Assembly: GCA_019428905.1 (NCBI GenBank)
Contig: JAHYJN010000032.1
Coordinates: forward strand, 1-33,230
Reading direction: 5' to 3'
Source: Candidatus Brevefilum sp.
GTDB lineage: Bacteria; Chloroflexota; Anaerolineae; Anaerolineales; Anaerolineaceae
DNA length: 33,230 bases
Shown here: positions 7,537 to 15,724 of the stretch, piece by piece
How positions within the stretch are numbered: position 1 is the first letter of the stretch
How the letters are laid out: each line of letters starts with the position of its first letter
The notes under the pieces: generated by a model
The model's input: the letters and a program-made list of their open reading frames with translations, nothing else
Told to the model about the DNA's origin: nothing
The model's database searches: none
Program-made: the position numbers and the translations under genes

Positions 7537-7573
7537 ATACCCAGGGGAAGGGTTGCCTTCCCCTGGGTATTTT
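7537..7573 (+). terminator. hairpin between livK and livH
   Basis: A perfect 15-bp stem (7537-7551 with 7556-7570) with a tetraloop GTTG is followed by TTT. It begins 20 bases after the livK stop. It should terminate part of the transcription or protect the 3' end of a short livK mRNA, so that livK is expressed above the permease and ATPase genes. Confidence 0.8.
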
Positions 7574-7605
7574 ACCCACAATTTTATGGGTACTTGGAGC
7601 ACTAT

Positions 7606-8715
7606 ATGGAATCGAAAACGAAATCACCCCCTAAGCTTACAAGAAGGAACTATTCGAAAATTATTCGCCCAATATTTGGAATCCTGGTTTTGGGTTACAT
7701 TCTGTGGCGGCTCTATGAAGTTTTGATCGTTCAACAAGCTTATTCCATAGAAATTTGGCTGCGGTTATTGATCGCCGGGTTGATCATTGGCGGCGTATAC
7801 GCCCTAATTGCCATCGGTTATACACTGGTTTACGGCATTCTGTTCATGATCAATTTCGCCCACGGCGAAGTGATGATGATAGGCACTTTTGCGGGGTATT
7901 TCTTGTTTGAAGTCACCAAAGGCATCAATGTCGCCTCAGCAGGTAACCCGCCGCTAAGTTTTTCAGATGCCTACCCATTGATATCTGTCATCCTGGCATT
8001 TATCGTCGGCATGACCGTCGCTGCTGCAGCGGGTTTTTTCTTGGAAAAGATCGCTTATCGGCCGCTGCGGAAAGCACCCCGTCTCATCCCCTTGATCAGC
8101 GCTATCGGCGCCTCATTTTTCTTGCAAAATGCAGCCCAGCTGCTCTTCAGCCCGCAGGTGCGAGACTATACCAACCCCGCGGCAATTGCTCGCGGCTCTG
8201 GTTGGACATTGATAATCAATGACTCCAGAGTTGTGATAACGTACACCGGTGTTTTGACCTTCGTCCTTTCAATCCTATTAATGATTGGCTTATATCTCAT
8301 GGTGCAAAAAACCAAACTGGGAAAAGCCATGCGGGCAGTGGCTTCAGACAAGAATACAGCCGCACTGATGGGCATTGATGTGGATGCGATCGTCAGCCGT
8401 ACCTTCATCATCAGCGGTGCCCTGGCTGGCGCAGCTGGGGTGATGTGGGGGTTGCACAACGGCCTGGTGCATTTCTTTGTCGGTTTCCTGCCAGGCATCA
8501 AAGCCTTTACTGCTGCCGTGCTGGGCGGGATCGGTAATATCCCCGGTGCCATGCTGGGCGGTATGTTCCTAGGGTTGGTCGAATCATTGGGGCCAACGGC
8601 ATTGGGTATCAGCTATCAGCTTAAGGATGTGATCGCATTTGTGATCATGATCGTCATCCTGATCTTCAGACCATCCGGTATTCTGGGTGAAGTGCTCTCG
8701 GAGGAAAAAGTATGA
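7606..8715 (+). CDS. livH: branched-chain amino acid ABC transporter permease LivH
   Basis: This is a 369-residue inner-membrane permease of the BPD_transp_2 family that forms the translocation channel with LivM. The family core begins near residue 55 (LRLLIAGLIIGGVYALIAIGYTLVYG) and contains FMINFAHGEVMMIG. The C-terminal signature is GIKAFTAAVLGGIGNIPGAMLGG. An N-terminal extension of about 50 residues with one extra hydrophobic segment precedes the core. The open frame reaches back to a TTG at 7594, but the ATG at 7606 sits six bases after GGAG and is the better start. The stop codon overlaps the livM start (ATGA), implying coupled translation and balanced subunit amounts. Confidence 0.92.
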   Translation: MESKTKSPPKLTRRNYSKIIRPIFGILVLGYILWRLYEVLIVQQAYSIEIWLRLLIAGLIIGGVYALIAIGYTLVYGILFMINFAHGEVMMIGTFAGYFLFEVTKGINVASAGNPPLSFSDAYPLISVILAFIVGMTVAAAAGFFLEKIAYRPLRKAPRLIPLISAIGASFFLQNAAQLLFSPQVRDYTNPAAIARGSGWTLIINDSRVVITYTGVLTFVLSILLMIGLYLMVQKTKLGKAMRAVASDKNTAALMGIDVDAIVSRTFIISGALAGAAGVMWGLHNGLVHFFVGFLPGIKAFTAAVLGGIGNIPGAMLGGMFLGLVESLGPTALGISYQLKDVIAFVIMIVILIFRPSGILGEVLSEEKV

Positions 8716-10277
8716 ACAAGGACATTATTCGTACGAGTAGCCGGAAGGGTCTCCTTTTTGGCATTGTATTGATCTTTCTGGTATTGATCAATTTTCACAT
8801 CATGGCTTCAACCATGATCAGCAAACTGCTGGGAACCAATGTGCTGCGCGGTGCATTTCCAGAAGTCCGTTTTATGATAATTTTCCTGGTCATTTACGGA
8901 TTATGGGCAGGTTGGTCAGCTGTCAGCCGTGAAAATAAGACAACCACTAAGCTGCTTGAAGGTTTGATTTCTGGCATTACCACAGGCATCGTGATCGTCC
9001 TATTCGGTTTGATCCTGTTTTTCCTGCTTGAAACCCAAACGGATGTACGCCGCTATCTGACGGCACTTTCCTTTGTCAGCATCAATATTTTCCTGCTCGG
9101 CTTACGCGGGGCCGGTGTTCCAGTTCTCTTCGGGCTGTTTACACTAACCGGTCTTTTGGGAGGTGCGCTGGCGATAGGATTGCGATCCAAAACCGTATCA
9201 AATTTCAAGCACAGCATTAAAGCCTTCGTATCTAACGTGCGGCAAAGCATCACCAGTGCTCTGCCAGAATTCGTTACGAAATATGGAAAGTACATGATCT
9301 ACCTGGTATTGCTAGCATTATTGTTGCTGCTGCCCTCCAGGTGGGGGTCTTATAATAACTTTGTGTTCGGCATGGTCGGGTTGTATGTCATTCTTGGCAT
9401 CGGTTTGAATATCATGCTTGGACTTTCAGGCCAGTTTATGATCGGCATTGCAGCGTTGTTCGCCATGGGAGCCTACAGTGTTGCTCTCCTAAATTCTCCT
9501 TTCCCACACGGATTGATGTGGGGGTTCTGGCCCTCCCTGGTGGTCGGAGTGGTCATGGCCGTTATTGGCGGTCTCCTGCTTGGCCTGCCGATCATGCGCC
9601 TCAGGGGAGATTACCTGGGCATCGTCACCTTGGGATTTGGTGAGATCATCCGCATTCTTCTGAACAGCGACCTGTTAACCGACCTTACCGGCGGCCCACG
9701 CGGCATTCAAAATATCCAGCAGCCAACATTTTTAGGACGACCCTTCAATGATGTGTCATACGCGTATTTGATCATCGTCGCCATGGCTGTATCCATTTTC
9801 CTCTATTACCGGCTAGAAAAATCCCGCACAGGCCGTGCCTGGCTATCCATTAAAGAAGACACATTGGTCGCTCGAGCGACCGGCGTGGACGTGCAGAAGT
9901 ATAAATTATTGGCTTTGTGCATTGGCGCAGCTTTTGCTGGGTTAGCAGGCGGCATTTTTGCGGCACGCAACCAGTTCACGGGACCAAACGACCACACACT
10001 GATGGTCTCTATCAATGTCCTCAGTGTGGTCATCGTCGGTGGTTTAAACAGCATTCCAGGCATCATTCTTGGCTCATTTGCCTTAAGAGGGTTACCTGAA
10101 CTTCTCCGCGAATTGGAAACATACCGACTGCTGGTGTTTGGCGCATTGTTGGTGTTCATGATGCTTGTCCGCCCTGACGGGTTATGGCCGTCTTCTCGCC
10201 CAAATTTGGAAGAGAAGGGCAGTTCAGATTTAAAAGAAGATATCGATCCAGATCTAGAAGGGAGGGGAAATGACTGA
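8712..10277 (+). CDS. livM: branched-chain amino acid ABC transporter permease LivM with long N-terminal extension
   Basis: This is the second permease subunit of the liv transporter. The conserved LivM core starts near residue 195 and includes NIMLGLSGQFMIGIAALFAMGAY and LRGDYLGIVTLGFGEIIRI. Further conserved parts are ARATGVDVQKYKLLAL and SINVLSVVIVGGLNSIPG. At 521 residues it is much longer than E. coli LivM (about 425) or typical 300-350-residue homologues. The extra 190 or so N-terminal residues contain about four hydrophobic segments and two basic loops. The extension is unrelated to anything I recognise. A charged tail (about 490-521) follows the last helix. Its start overlaps livH by four bases and its stop overlaps livG by eight. 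Confidence 0.92.
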   Translation: MNKDIIRTSSRKGLLFGIVLIFLVLINFHIMASTMISKLLGTNVLRGAFPEVRFMIIFLVIYGLWAGWSAVSRENKTTTKLLEGLISGITTGIVIVLFGLILFFLLETQTDVRRYLTALSFVSINIFLLGLRGAGVPVLFGLFTLTGLLGGALAIGLRSKTVSNFKHSIKAFVSNVRQSITSALPEFVTKYGKYMIYLVLLALLLLLPSRWGSYNNFVFGMVGLYVILGIGLNIMLGLSGQFMIGIAALFAMGAYSVALLNSPFPHGLMWGFWPSLVVGVVMAVIGGLLLGLPIMRLRGDYLGIVTLGFGEIIRILLNSDLLTDLTGGPRGIQNIQQPTFLGRPFNDVSYAYLIIVAMAVSIFLYYRLEKSRTGRAWLSIKEDTLVARATGVDVQKYKLLALCIGAAFAGLAGGIFAARNQFTGPNDHTLMVSINVLSVVIVGGLNSIPGIILGSFALRGLPELLRELETYRLLVFGALLVFMMLVRPDGLWPSSRPNLEEKGSSDLKEDIDPDLEGRGND

Positions 10278-11088
10278 AATCATTATTGAAGCTGTCAAAG
10301 TTAGTAAATTTTTCGGCGGTTTGATCGCAGTTAACGAAGTTGATCTGCAAATTTCAAAGGGATCAATTTACAGCATCATTGGGCCGAACGGCGCTGGAAA
10401 GACAACCCTGTTCAACTGCATTTCCGGCTTCTATACACCAGAAAAAGGCGATATCCTGTATTATGGAACCCCCATCCAGGGGATGCCCACCGACTTTATC
10501 GCCAGCCAAGGAATTTCGCGAACCTATCAAAATGTTCGTTTATTCGGAAACCTGACCGCGATGGAAAACATCCTCATCGGGTTACACACCAAGTTGAGGT
10601 CCAACTGGATGGATGCATTGATCCATTCGCCACGTTTCGTTCGCGAGGATAATTGGTCCATGCAAGAAGCTGTCCGGCTGCTAGACTTTGTTGGGTTGAA
10701 AGGGTACGGCGATTTCCTCGCATCTAACCTCCCATATGGTTTACAGCGACGCCTGGAAATCGCCAGGGCATTAGCCAACAACCCACGTCTGTTGCTGTTG
10801 GATGAACCAACTGCGGGTATGAATATCCAGGAAACGACGGACTTAACGCAATTTATCAAACGTTTGAGAGATGAATTGGAAATAACCATCATCCTGATCG
10901 AGCACGATATGAAGGTTGTGATGGGCATATCAGACCGGATCAGTGTATTGGATTACGGCATTAAAATTGCCGAGGGCAATCCAAAGGAAATTCAGGCCAA
11001 TACCAGGGTGATCGAGGCCTACCTCGGACCTGGAGGCGCAGCCCTGGCCGAAAAATATCGCTCACAAAGGCGGAAAAGCCATGCTTAA
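10270..11088 (+). CDS. livG: branched-chain amino acid ABC transporter ATPase LivG
   Basis: This is a 272-residue cytoplasmic ATPase that powers the liv transporter. It has Walker A GPNGAGKTT (38-46), Q-loop TYQNVRLF (Q87), the LivG-type signature region NLPYGLQRRLEIARAL, Walker B LLLLDEP (174-180) and the switch His in IEHDMKVVMG (H212). LPYGLQ departs from the usual LSYGQQ of LivG, a mild variation. The C-terminus, after IEAYLGPG, has the family's short extension that contacts LivM. It overlaps livM by eight bases and livF by eight, so the four downstream genes form one tightly coupled unit. Confidence 0.95.
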   Translation: MTEIIIEAVKVSKFFGGLIAVNEVDLQISKGSIYSIIGPNGAGKTTLFNCISGFYTPEKGDILYYGTPIQGMPTDFIASQGISRTYQNVRLFGNLTAMENILIGLHTKLRSNWMDALIHSPRFVREDNWSMQEAVRLLDFVGLKGYGDFLASNLPYGLQRRLEIARALANNPRLLLLDEPTAGMNIQETTDLTQFIKRLRDELEITIILIEHDMKVVMGISDRISVLDYGIKIAEGNPKEIQANTRVIEAYLGPGGAALAEKYRSQRRKSHA

Positions 11089-11785
11089 AGTTACAGACCT
11101 CAATGTTTACTATGGCGCTATCCACGCCCTTAAAGGCATCAGTTTTGATCTGCAGGAAGGAGAGATTGTCACCCTCATCGGTGCCAATGGCGCAGGTAAA
11201 TCGACGTTGCTCAACACCGTTTCAGGCATCTTACACGCAAAAGAGGGTACGGTAGAGTACCTTGGTGAAAATATCTCTAATGAAGCGCCCCAGGTGATTG
11301 TTCAGAAGGGGATCGTCCAGGTCCCTGAAGGCCGCAAGATATTCGCCAAAATGACCGTCATGGAAAATCTTGAAATGGGTGCCTACACGGTGACAGACCG
11401 ACAGCAAATCCAGGATAAGAGAGAAGCCATGTTTGATCGCTTCCCTGTCCTGCGCACCCGTTCTAAGCAGCTTGGCGGCACGCTATCCGGTGGTGAACAG
11501 CAGATGCTGGCCATGGCTCGCGCTTTGATGGCCAACCCAAAACTTTTGCTTTTAGACGAACCATCCATGGGCTTGGCTCCGGTGCTGGTCGAGCAAATCT
11601 TCGACATCATCCAGGACATCAACCAGCAGGGCACCAGTGTTCTGCTGGTGGAACAAAACGCTCATATGGCACTCAGCATTGCAGATCGGGCATACGTGCT
11701 TGAAACCGGTCATATCGTGCTGGAGGGTGATGCCAGTGTTGTGATGAATGACCCCATGGTCATTTCAGCCTATCTGGGAGGATAA
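11081..11785 (+). CDS. livF: branched-chain amino acid ABC transporter ATPase LivF
   Basis: This is a 234-residue partner ATPase of LivG. All ABC motifs are intact: Walker A GANGAGKST (34-42), LSGGEQQMLAMARAL (135-149), Walker B LLLLDEP (155-161) and a VEQNAHMAL switch region, which has Gln-Asn in place of His, as is usual for LivF. Length matches the family. It is the last gene of the operon, ending 49 bases before a convergent gene. No clear terminator hairpin is visible in that gap. Confidence 0.95.
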   Translation: MLKVTDLNVYYGAIHALKGISFDLQEGEIVTLIGANGAGKSTLLNTVSGILHAKEGTVEYLGENISNEAPQVIVQKGIVQVPEGRKIFAKMTVMENLEMGAYTVTDRQQIQDKREAMFDRFPVLRTRSKQLGGTLSGGEQQMLAMARALMANPKLLLLDEPSMGLAPVLVEQIFDIIQDINQQGTSVLLVEQNAHMALSIADRAYVLETGHIVLEGDASVVMNDPMVISAYLGG

Positions 11786-11834
11786 GCCTGGGATTCGACT
11801 AAATTCAAGTAGACCCCCTAAGGATTAACGTCTT

Positions 11835-12578
11835 TTATCGTACCTGTTTGAAATTCACCAATATCAGGTTCTTCTGGCAATCCTTGAAAGTCTCTATTTC
11901 ATACGGGTGTGAAAAAGGGATCCCATTTGAATCGACCAATTGGATAAACAGTGAATCTTGACTGTCGACCAATATATTCTCTAAGGTAAATTCATAGCCT
12001 GATTCCCCATAATTTAATGCAGACCCTGTCAGGGCAAACCGGTCAATCTCAAATCCGGCTAGCTCGCCTAATAAATGCAGTGATAACCCACGCACTGGCG
12101 CGTCCTGCAAATCCCATACCTGGCCGGCGATGACTAGCCATTCACAGCCCAATGAAGGTCGGATCAGGGCACTGCTCATGTACTCGGGTTCGCCAATCAA
12201 GATAAAGGGCATCAATTCCAGGGTGGGTGAAGGTGTCAGGGTAGGCGTGAGTGTCGGCATAAGGGTTTGGGTTACTGCTACTGCTGTCGTTTGAGTAATA
12301 GTCTGCGAGGGCGTCACGGTGCTTCCCGAAGAGAAAATAGTGATAGCTGTCAAACTCGGCGTAGGGCTGATGACCACATTGGCATAAGGTCCCCAGCCAA
12401 AGATGAGCATCGCCAACCATACCACGCCGCCCATGATCCCAATCAGGAAGACAGTACCAAAGAAACCAGATTTTTTGGGGGGCTGAGGGCGGCGAGGAGT
12501 CGCCATCGATTCCAATGACCGCTGTGATCTACTGCGTGCCTGGCTCTTTGAATCACGATAGGGTGGTTGGCTGCGCAT
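11835..12578 (-). CDS. membrane-anchored protein with extracellular C-terminal domain, unknown function
   Basis: This is a 247-residue protein I do not recognise. It begins with a basic, Ser/Gln/Pro-rich cytoplasmic tail (about 1-38) followed by one membrane helix (about 39-59, FFGTVFLIGIMGGVVWLAML). Next comes a Thr/Pro/Ser-rich stalk (about 68-120, with repeated TPTLTP units). A compact C-terminal domain of about 120 residues has predicted beta character. That domain has two Cys (in LGCEWLV and KDCQKNL) that could form a disulfide outside the cell. The ATG at 12578 lies one base after the stop codon of the peptidyl-prolyl isomerase gene. An upstream in-frame TTG at 12599 is less likely. The close spacing implies coupled expression, so the isomerase may help this or similar secreted proteins fold. 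Confidence 0.7.
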   Translation of the reverse strand: MRSQPPYRDSKSQARSRSQRSLESMATPRRPQPPKKSGFFGTVFLIGIMGGVVWLAMLIFGWGPYANVVISPTPSLTAITIFSSGSTVTPSQTITQTTAVAVTQTLMPTLTPTLTPSPTLELMPFILIGEPEYMSSALIRPSLGCEWLVIAGQVWDLQDAPVRGLSLHLLGELAGFEIDRFALTGSALNYGESGYEFTLENILVDSQDSLFIQLVDSNGIPFSHPYEIETFKDCQKNLILVNFKQVR

Positions 12579-12579
12579 C

Positions 12580-13491
12580 TTAATCGACCAAGACCTCAAT
12601 CGTACTCGCAGCCCGCTGATCTTCCAACCAGGCAGTCAGGGCTTGCCGCGCCAGTGTCAACCTGGCATCCGCTGTTAAAGCCCGCTCTTCCCGATTGATC
12701 ACCAACACAATATGAAAACCAATCTCCGATTCGATGATTTCTGTGTACGTTCCAACCGGTTGATTAAACGCAGCTTCTTCCACAGCCGGAAACAGCAAAT
12801 AACCCCTTGGAACCCATCCAAGATATCCCCCGGTATCCGGGCTGAATTCATAAGCCAGGGCATCAAAATCGGCGCCCGAGTACAAATTCAGCAGCGCACG
12901 GTTGGCTCCTGCCTCTGTAAACGCGAACACCTGCCGCAGTTCAACTTGTTCGACAATATCAGGGACGGATTCGGCGATCTCATCTCGTTGATATGCAACC
13001 AGCATTTGAAGCCGCAGTGACTCCTGCAGTTCTTCCACCGTGTACCCCCAAGCCGTCATCCAAGCTTCCAAATCCACTTCTTCTGCCAATGCATCTAAGC
13101 GCTCACGTACATCTTCATCGCTAATTACCAGGCCTGCCTCCCGGGCAGCCTGCGCCAAGAGGAACTGGTCAATCAGGTCATTTAGCACGATCTCGCGGGC
13201 AGCATTCTCATCAATGTCGACATTTTCCATGGCTGCTTGGGCAAACACGTACCTTTCAACTTCCCGTTCAAACCAGGACAAAGAGATGACCTCCCCATTC
13301 ACCAGGGCAGCGGCGGGCTGGGGTATGGCGGTTGGCTCTTCAGGGGTTAATGTTTGGGTCGGCTCAGTGGTTATAGATGGTTCCTCAACTGCTGGGGGTA
13401 TCTCAATCGGTTGGGAACAGGAACTGATAATTAATATCATGAATAACAGCCAAATAACCGGCTTTTGGATGATCGTCTTCAATGCTCGCAT
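12580..13491 (-). CDS. lipoprotein peptidyl-prolyl cis-trans isomerase (PrsA/SurA-like)
   Basis: This is a 303-residue extracytoplasmic foldase. A lipoprotein signal peptide ends in IISSC (Cys25 from this start). A Pro/Thr/Glu-rich linker and a SurA-N-like helical region (about 60-180, with VNGEVISLSWFEREVERY) follow. The parvulin domain is at about 180-275, with the signature GGYLGWVPRGYLLFPAVEEA and GFHIVLVINREER. It should catalyse prolyl isomerisation and assist secreted protein folding at the outer face of the membrane. Possible starts are ATG 13491, ATG 13500 and TTG 13515. I chose 13491, which follows GGAG and lies seven bases after a TATAAT box. The gene is followed without a gap by a membrane-anchored hypothetical protein. 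Confidence 0.85.
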   Translation of the reverse strand: MRALKTIIQKPVIWLLFMILIISSCSQPIEIPPAVEEPSITTEPTQTLTPEEPTAIPQPAAALVNGEVISLSWFEREVERYVFAQAAMENVDIDENAAREIVLNDLIDQFLLAQAAREAGLVISDEDVRERLDALAEEVDLEAWMTAWGYTVEELQESLRLQMLVAYQRDEIAESVPDIVEQVELRQVFAFTEAGANRALLNLYSGADFDALAYEFSPDTGGYLGWVPRGYLLFPAVEEAAFNQPVGTYTEIIESEIGFHIVLVINREERALTADARLTLARQALTAWLEDQRAASTIEVLVD

Positions 13492-13498
13492 GTGCTCC

Positions 13499-13504
13499 AT
13501 TATA
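13499..13504 (-). promoter_or_regulatory. extended -10 box at the start of the isomerase gene
   Basis: On the minus strand, TGG-TATAAT forms an extended -10 whose last base is seven nucleotides before the ATG at 13491. Transcription would begin at or next to the start codon, giving a leaderless or nearly leaderless mRNA. The -35 is weak (TTGGAT, 13521-13526). The groEL terminator just upstream means this gene does need its own promoter. Confidence 0.45.
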
Positions 13505-13543
13505 CCAGCGCTCAAAAATTATCCAACACCTTGGTTGATAAAC

Positions 13544-13576
13544 AAAAAGGCTGTTCCAGGTCGGAACAGCCTTTTT
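13544..13576 (-). terminator. intrinsic terminator after groEL
   Basis: A perfect 14-bp stem (13544-13557 with 13563-13576) with a 5-nt loop includes an A-run on one side and a T-run on the other, so it could work in both directions. It lies 23 bases after the groEL stop codon and separates the chaperonin operon from the isomerase gene. Confidence 0.85.
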
Positions 13577-13598
13577 TGTTTGTGAAATTAGGGTCGGC

Positions 13599-15239
13599 TT
13601 AGTAGCCCATTCCCATTCCACCGCCGCCGGGGGGCATGGGTGGTTCTTCTTCAGGAATGTCGGTGATCAGGGCTTCGGTGGTCAGAATCATCGCTGCAAT
13701 AGACGCAGCATTTTCCAATGCACCACGGGTAACCTTGGCGGGGTCAATCACACCGCCTTTGACCATGTCACCAAATTCTTCGGTCAGAACATCGAAACCA
13801 ATCCGGTTATTCTTTTCCTTAGCTTGCATCTGGCGGACATGCTCTACAATCACGGAGCCATCCTTACCGGCATTTTCTGCAATTTTCCGCATCGGGATCT
13901 CAAGGGAATCGCGCACGATCTTAACACCGATCTGTGCATCGTCGCTATCCATCTTCAATGCTTCAACTGCAGCGATAGCATTGATCAATGCCACACCGCC
14001 GCCGGGGACAATACCTTCTTCAACCGCTGCACGAGTCGCTGAAAGGGCATCTTCCACACGATGTTTCTTTTCCTTCAGCTCTGTCTCGGTCGCTGCGCCA
14101 ACACGAATGATGGCAACGCCGCCAGAGAGTTTAGCAAGACGTTCTTGCAGTTTTTCGCGATCGTAATCGCTGGTGGTATTCTCGATTTCCACCCGAATCT
14201 GCTCGATACGGCCTTTGATGGCGCTGGTGTCACCCTTACCACCGACAACCGTTGTGTCGTCTTTGGTGCTGGTGACTTTCTCAGCCTGGCCAAGGTCATT
14301 GATCGTGACGGTTTCCAGCTTGCGGCCGGTCTCTTCGGAAATAACGGTTGCGCCGGTCAGAATGGCGATATCCTGCAGCATCGCCTTGCGTCGGTCGCCA
14401 AATCCGGGGGCTTTGATCGCCAACACGTTGAGCATGCCGCGCAACTTGTTGAGCACCAATGTCGCCAGGGCTTCGCCATCGATATCTTCGGCAATGATCA
14501 AGAGCTCGCGTTTACCAACCTGCACCAGTTTCTCAAGCAAGGGAACGATATCGCTGGCAGCAGAAACTTTCTTGTCATAAACGAGGACATAGGGCTCCTC
14601 AATTGAAGCCGACATGGTCTCGGGATCGGTGATGAAATAAGGTGAAATATAACCGCGATCGAATTGCATACCTTCAACATATTCTGTTTCGAACTCAAGA
14701 CCGCGTGATTCCTCTACTGTGATAACGCCATCTTTGCCAACTTTGTCCATCACTTCAGCGATCAACTCGCCAATTTCACGATCCTGGGCGGAAATCGATG
14801 CCACATTGGCAATTTCTTCCTTGGTGGTGATGTCAATCGCCTGCTCGCCAATGGCATCGGCCACTGCTTTTGAAGCTGCTTCGATGCCGCGCTTGAGCAG
14901 CATCGGATTGGCACCAGCGGCCAGGTTCTTGAGACCATTGGTTACGATCGAATGAGCTAGCACAGTGGATGTGGTCGTGCCGTCTCCAGCAATGTCGTTC
15001 GTCTTGGTGGCTGCTTCCTTCAGCAGTTGAGCGCCCATATTCTCAAAGGGATCTTCTAACTCAATTTCCTTGGCAACAGTCACACCATCATGGGTGATGG
15101 TCGGTGAACCAAATTTGCGATCGATTGCCACATTACGACCCTTCGGGCCGAGGGTGGTCACAACAGATTTAGCAACAATATCAATACCGGCCTTTAAAGA
15201 TCGGCGTGCTTCTTCTGAAAAAATGATTTGTTTAGCCAT
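13599..15239 (-). CDS. groL: chaperonin GroEL (Hsp60)
   Basis: This is a 546-residue group I chaperonin subunit that forms the 14-mer ATP-dependent folding chamber with GroES. It begins [15 protein letters not shown] and has the phosphate-binding loop TLGPKGRNV (29-37) and the catalytic ATPase motif AGDGTT (85-90, D86). It also has the hallmark CLEGGVAII-equivalent block [15 protein letters not shown], and ends in the Gly/Met tail [10 protein letters not shown]. Length is typical. It lies 28 bases downstream of groES and shares the CIRCE-controlled promoter. The terminator at 13544 closes the operon. Confidence 0.98.
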   Translation of the reverse strand: MAKQIIFSEEARRSLKAGIDIVAKSVVTTLGPKGRNVAIDRKFGSPTITHDGVTVAKEIELEDPFENMGAQLLKEAATKTNDIAGDGTTTSTVLAHSIVTNGLKNLAAGANPMLLKRGIEAASKAVADAIGEQAIDITTKEEIANVASISAQDREIGELIAEVMDKVGKDGVITVEESRGLEFETEYVEGMQFDRGYISPYFITDPETMSASIEEPYVLVYDKKVSAASDIVPLLEKLVQVGKRELLIIAEDIDGEALATLVLNKLRGMLNVLAIKAPGFGDRRKAMLQDIAILTGATVISEETGRKLETVTINDLGQAEKVTSTKDDTTVVGGKGDTSAIKGRIEQIRVEIENTTSDYDREKLQERLAKLSGGVAIIRVGAATETELKEKKHRVEDALSATRAAVEEGIVPGGGVALINAIAAVEALKMDSDDAQIGVKIVRDSLEIPMRKIAENAGKDGSVIVEHVRQMQAKEKNNRIGFDVLTEEFGDMVKGGVIDPAKVTRGALENAASIAAMILTTEALITDIPEEEPPMPPGGGGMGMGY

Positions 15240-15267
15240 TTTAAATTACTCCTTGGATTCTTTTCAT

Positions 15268-15564
15268 TTACTCGTTAATTTTTGCGAGAATATCGCTTTC
15301 GCGCATGATCAACAATTTTTTGCCATCGTACTTGATTTCAGTCCCTGAATATTTCGCAAACAGGACCAAATCACCTTCAGTAACTTCAAGGGGCATATGC
15401 TCACCCTGGTCATTACGCTCGCCTGGACCAACTGCCAAGACCGTCCCCTTTTGGGGCTTTTCTTTAGCGGTTTCAGGAAGCACGATGCCTCCAGCAGTAA
15501 TTTCTTCTTCCTCAATGGGTTGCACCACAAGCCGGTTACCCAAAGGTTTAATTGAGATTGCCAT
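15268..15564 (-). CDS. groS: co-chaperonin GroES (Hsp10)
   Basis: This is a 98-residue lid subunit that caps GroEL. Typical sequence is seen throughout: [12 protein letters not shown] at the start, the mobile loop with [19 protein letters not shown], and [24 protein letters not shown] at the end. An in-frame ATG at 15576 would add four residues, but that upstream codon overlaps the ribosome binding site. The ATG at 15564 follows GGAGG by five bases and gives the standard family N-terminus, so I use it. Confidence 0.97.
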   Translation of the reverse strand: MAISIKPLGNRLVVQPIEEEEITAGGIVLPETAKEKPQKGTVLAVGPGERNDQGEHMPLEVTEGDLVLFAKYSGTEIKYDGKKLLIMRESDILAKINE

Positions 15565-15614
15565 TCGTTCCTCCATTTGAATAGTGTGATTTGTATTGGT
15601 AATAATTCACCATT

Positions 15615-15641
15615 TTAGCACTCTGCGTTATAGAGTGCTAA
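15615..15641 (-). promoter_or_regulatory. CIRCE element, HrcA operator of groESL
   Basis: This is a perfect match to the CIRCE consensus: TTAGCACTC (15615-15623), nine bases, GAGTGCTAA (15633-15641). It begins about nine bases after the -10 box of the groESL promoter, so bound HrcA would block transcription initiation until heat stress. No hrcA gene is present in the window. Confidence 0.97.
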
Positions 15642-15649
15642 CAACCCCT

Positions 15650-15678
15650 ATCTTACCTTTCTTCAAAATTCACGTCAA
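15650..15678 (-). promoter_or_regulatory. groESL promoter
   Basis: On the minus strand TTGACG (15673-15678) and TAAGAT (15650-15655) are separated by exactly 17 bases. The expected start is near 15643, directly before the CIRCE operator. This arrangement is the usual one for vegetative-sigma, HrcA-repressed groE operons. Confidence 0.8.
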
Positions 15679-15724
15679 GGGCAAAAATGATAATTCTTAC
15701 AAAAGATTTACAATCCCCCGCTGA

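Noticed and set aside
13040..13585. 181-codon plus-strand frame opposite the isomerase gene
   Set aside because: It runs across the isomerase start and the groEL terminator and is Ser/Thr/Arg-rich. The opposite strand carries a recognisable parvulin lipoprotein.
13636..14166. 176-codon plus-strand frame opposite groEL
   Set aside because: groEL on the other strand is unmistakable. Such long antisense frames are common opposite biased coding sequence.
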